A stretch of 64,000 nt of DNA. Origin: Ricinus communis (lineage: Eukaryota > Streptophyta > Magnoliopsida > Malpighiales > Euphorbiaceae). The DNA is taken from NCBI RefSeq assembly GCF_019578655.1, contig NC_063261.1:20140216-20204215 (forward strand), in the 5' to 3' direction. Of this stretch, positions 60,111 to 64,000 are shown one piece after another. The stretch's first letter is position 1, and each line of letters opens with the position of its first letter. Made by a program: the position numbers and the translations under genes. The notes under the pieces are model-generated. The model did not search any database, was not told the DNA's origin, and saw only the letters and a list, made by a program, of their open reading frames with translations.

Positions 60111-60385
60111 AAGCATTGGTGTTTGCGTCACGTGGGATGGGTCTGGTCAATGGATGATAATGGTGTTGTTTTCAGTTTTATTGTAATCCAACGGAGGAGA
60201 AGGATCGGGGAATCCTACAGTGCGTTTGATTGATTTATTTTTTGTCTGTGTCTCATCTGCCCTTAATCATTAATATCAATTTGGAATCTTAATTAATTAT
60301 TGAGAGCTTTTATATTTTTTAGGATTTATCTATAATAATGTGTCATAAATCCTTTTCTGAATAAATGATATTTTGATTTTAGTAT

Positions 60386-60421
<36 letters not shown>

Positions 60422-62438
60422 GAGACCTAAAATATTTTTAATATGTATATTTAATTTTAATATATAAATTTTTTATTTTTAATGTGTATACTTATATTTG
60501 CTATATAGAATTTCAATTGTATATATAGTTTTATAATTTTTTTTATTAATTTATCAACATATTAATTATATTTTAATATTATATTAACTAACAAATAATT
60601 TTTTAATAAGATAATAATATTAGTTATATTTTAAAGATACTAGATTAATTATATTTAATATTATATTAATTAATTAATTTTATAATTAAATAATAATTCT
60701 AATTTTAAAAATAACATCTTAAATTATATTTTAATATTATATTTAATAATAAATTAGTTTTTCATTATCTAATAAACTTTTAAATTTAAAAATTATAATA
60801 TCATATTGACATATTAATTTATATAATATTAAAATTAATTAAATAAATAATTTTTATATTATTATATTAATAAAATTTTAAATTTTAAAAAATTAACAAT
60901 AGAATAGTTAATTTACTATTATTTTTAAAAATTTAAAATTTTATATTAAATATTAAAAAATTATTAAATTGTATTTATTAACTTAATTTTATAATCAAAA
61001 TAATAATAATTTTTATGCAACAAAAATTAGTTAATTAATTAATTAATTTATATTGTACACCTATAAAAATAATTAGCAACTTCTTTTTAATAGATTTATT
61101 TATTTATTAAAAATAATACTTACATAATTCTAATGTATATCTATTCATACACTAAATGAATAAATGTGTGATATATATTACTAATATTGATAATTAGTAA
61201 AACAGCGGTAGACTAGCATAGACTCCACATCTATCATCATGTGTGTCCATAAGTTTCAATTGAATCTGTATTCATATTCATGATTTTCTAAATTATGAAT
61301 ATAATAATATAATAATAATATCAATGAGAAAGAGAAGTAGGCTTAACGATTATATAATAAATTTCTGGTGGTACTTTTAAATTTGAGAATCAGAAAACAA
61401 AAAGAGAAAAATAAAATAAATAATTCATGAAAATAATATTAGATAATATCTGAACGAATTTAAAATTTAATTACAAAAATAAAATTACACATTAAAATAA
61501 TTTATTTTTTATTAATTTAGACATTATCTAATTGATATATTTAAATGTAATAGTCCAGATCAGAAATAATTTTTTTTTAAAAAAAATATTTATGCAAATT
61601 TGTCTGCTTTGCATAATACTTTGTCTAGTTTGGCTTTTACAAGTCTCACCATTTTTGTCCCTCTGGTGGTTTTAAAAATATTCCAAAAACAGTAATTTTA
61701 GAATTTGCAGGAAGCATAGAAGCATTCACCAGCAATATGAAGCAAGTTGATAAGCAGATTTACCAAACAAGAGGGACTTTAGACTCAAAACAGCTCTATT
61801 ACTTCAATAGCTTTGCTGTATGATAAAAAAAAAATTGATGAGAAAGGACGGGAAGTAACCATGGATGATGATACTTTTCAGCTGTGTTTCGAGTCTTGGT
61901 TTGAGTTTAGATGGTTCGTTTTGGAGTCTTGGTTCGCTAGCCATATGTTTAATATGTATATGAAAAGCGTGTTTAACTGTCAAACAAAAGCCCTCGAAAG
62001 CCTTTAGTAATAAAATAATAATAATTTAACCTAGTTGCAACAGCGGGAACAAAAGAAGATCAAGTTAATTGAGCATTATCCTAATTGTCCAACCAATCAT
62101 TTTCCCTGATGAAGGAGATATAGAAATCCCATATGCAAGTCAAGCATACATCAAAGGATCATTTGCATATATGAAAGAAAAGGGACTAATGCTACTAAAT
62201 TATTTGCACAAAAATAAAAGCCAGCAATCACTTCAATGAGAATCAATTGTTTTGGTGACTATACAAATTTATGTGAGATGTTTTCTTCTGAATCTGTTTG
62301 TTTTCTGCTTCAGCAGAAATGGATCTATTTACAATAATCACCAAGAAACTGAATAACATTAAACATCAATTAATGGTGTAAAAAGCAGCCATTCCTTTTT
62401 CCTTGCTCATCTTTTTCTCCTTTGCATATCCTGAGACT
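60111..62438. other. very AT-rich intergenic region
   Basis: From 60300 to 61100 the sequence is almost pure A/T with recurring 'attaattatattttaatatt' phrases and an (AT)n run at 60391-60418. No gene is supported. The open frame 61813-62007 has no similarity. It includes the probable RD21-like 3' UTR near 62300-62438. Confidence 0.5.
60391..60418. repeat. (TA)n microsatellite
   Basis: About 14 TA dinucleotides. Confidence 0.9.

Positions 62439-64000
<1,562 letters not shown>

Overview
The window is nuclear DNA of a flowering plant. It has AT-rich intergenic DNA, GT-AG introns, plant-only families (CYCD3-type cyclin, plant PTEN2, RD21-type granulin protease, root-cap proteins), a Ty1-copia retrotransposon and a decayed mitochondrial rRNA insertion. 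Protein style points to a eudicot, perhaps Malpighiales/Euphorbiaceae. That last step is inference and was not tested.

Layout. Positions 435-1214 hold the 3' end of a cyclase-family (kynurenine-formamidase-like) gene. Positions 2.8-18.3 kb hold the main feature: four tandem, same-strand, two-exon genes for secreted root-cap-domain proteins, spaced 4.4-4.6 kb apart. Each encodes a signal peptide, an 8-Cys module, an Asn/Gly-rich tract, a Pro/Ser/Thr-rich tract, a second 8-Cys module with identical spacing, and a 260-residue C-terminal domain. A small minus-strand gene of unknown function (18701-19190) lies beyond copy 4, and a broken copy of it (about 5066-5402) lies in the same place beyond copy 1. 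Next comes the three-exon gene for RNA polymerase II subunit 3 (20787-23330).

The right half holds a four-exon D3-type cyclin (36048-34410, minus), about 10 kb of gene-poor DNA with several small repeats and a mitochondrial 26S rRNA relic, and a degenerate copia element with both LTRs and a target-site duplication (45831-50535). After it lie a seven-exon C2-domain SRC2-like gene (53198-50922, minus), an 11-coding-exon PTEN2-type phosphatase with a 5' UTR intron (about 60110-54739, minus), and the 3' part of an RD21-like cysteine protease with a granulin domain (63886-62439, minus), which runs off the right edge.

Exon boundaries were assigned by hand from GT/AG sites, phase and family similarity. 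Every multi-exon model joins to a whole number of codons. The strongest lead is the root-cap array. Its proteins combine Cys-rich modules, a Pro/Thr/Ser tract and a C-terminal domain whose motif order recalls von Willebrand type D domains, an organisation like that of animal gel-forming mucins.
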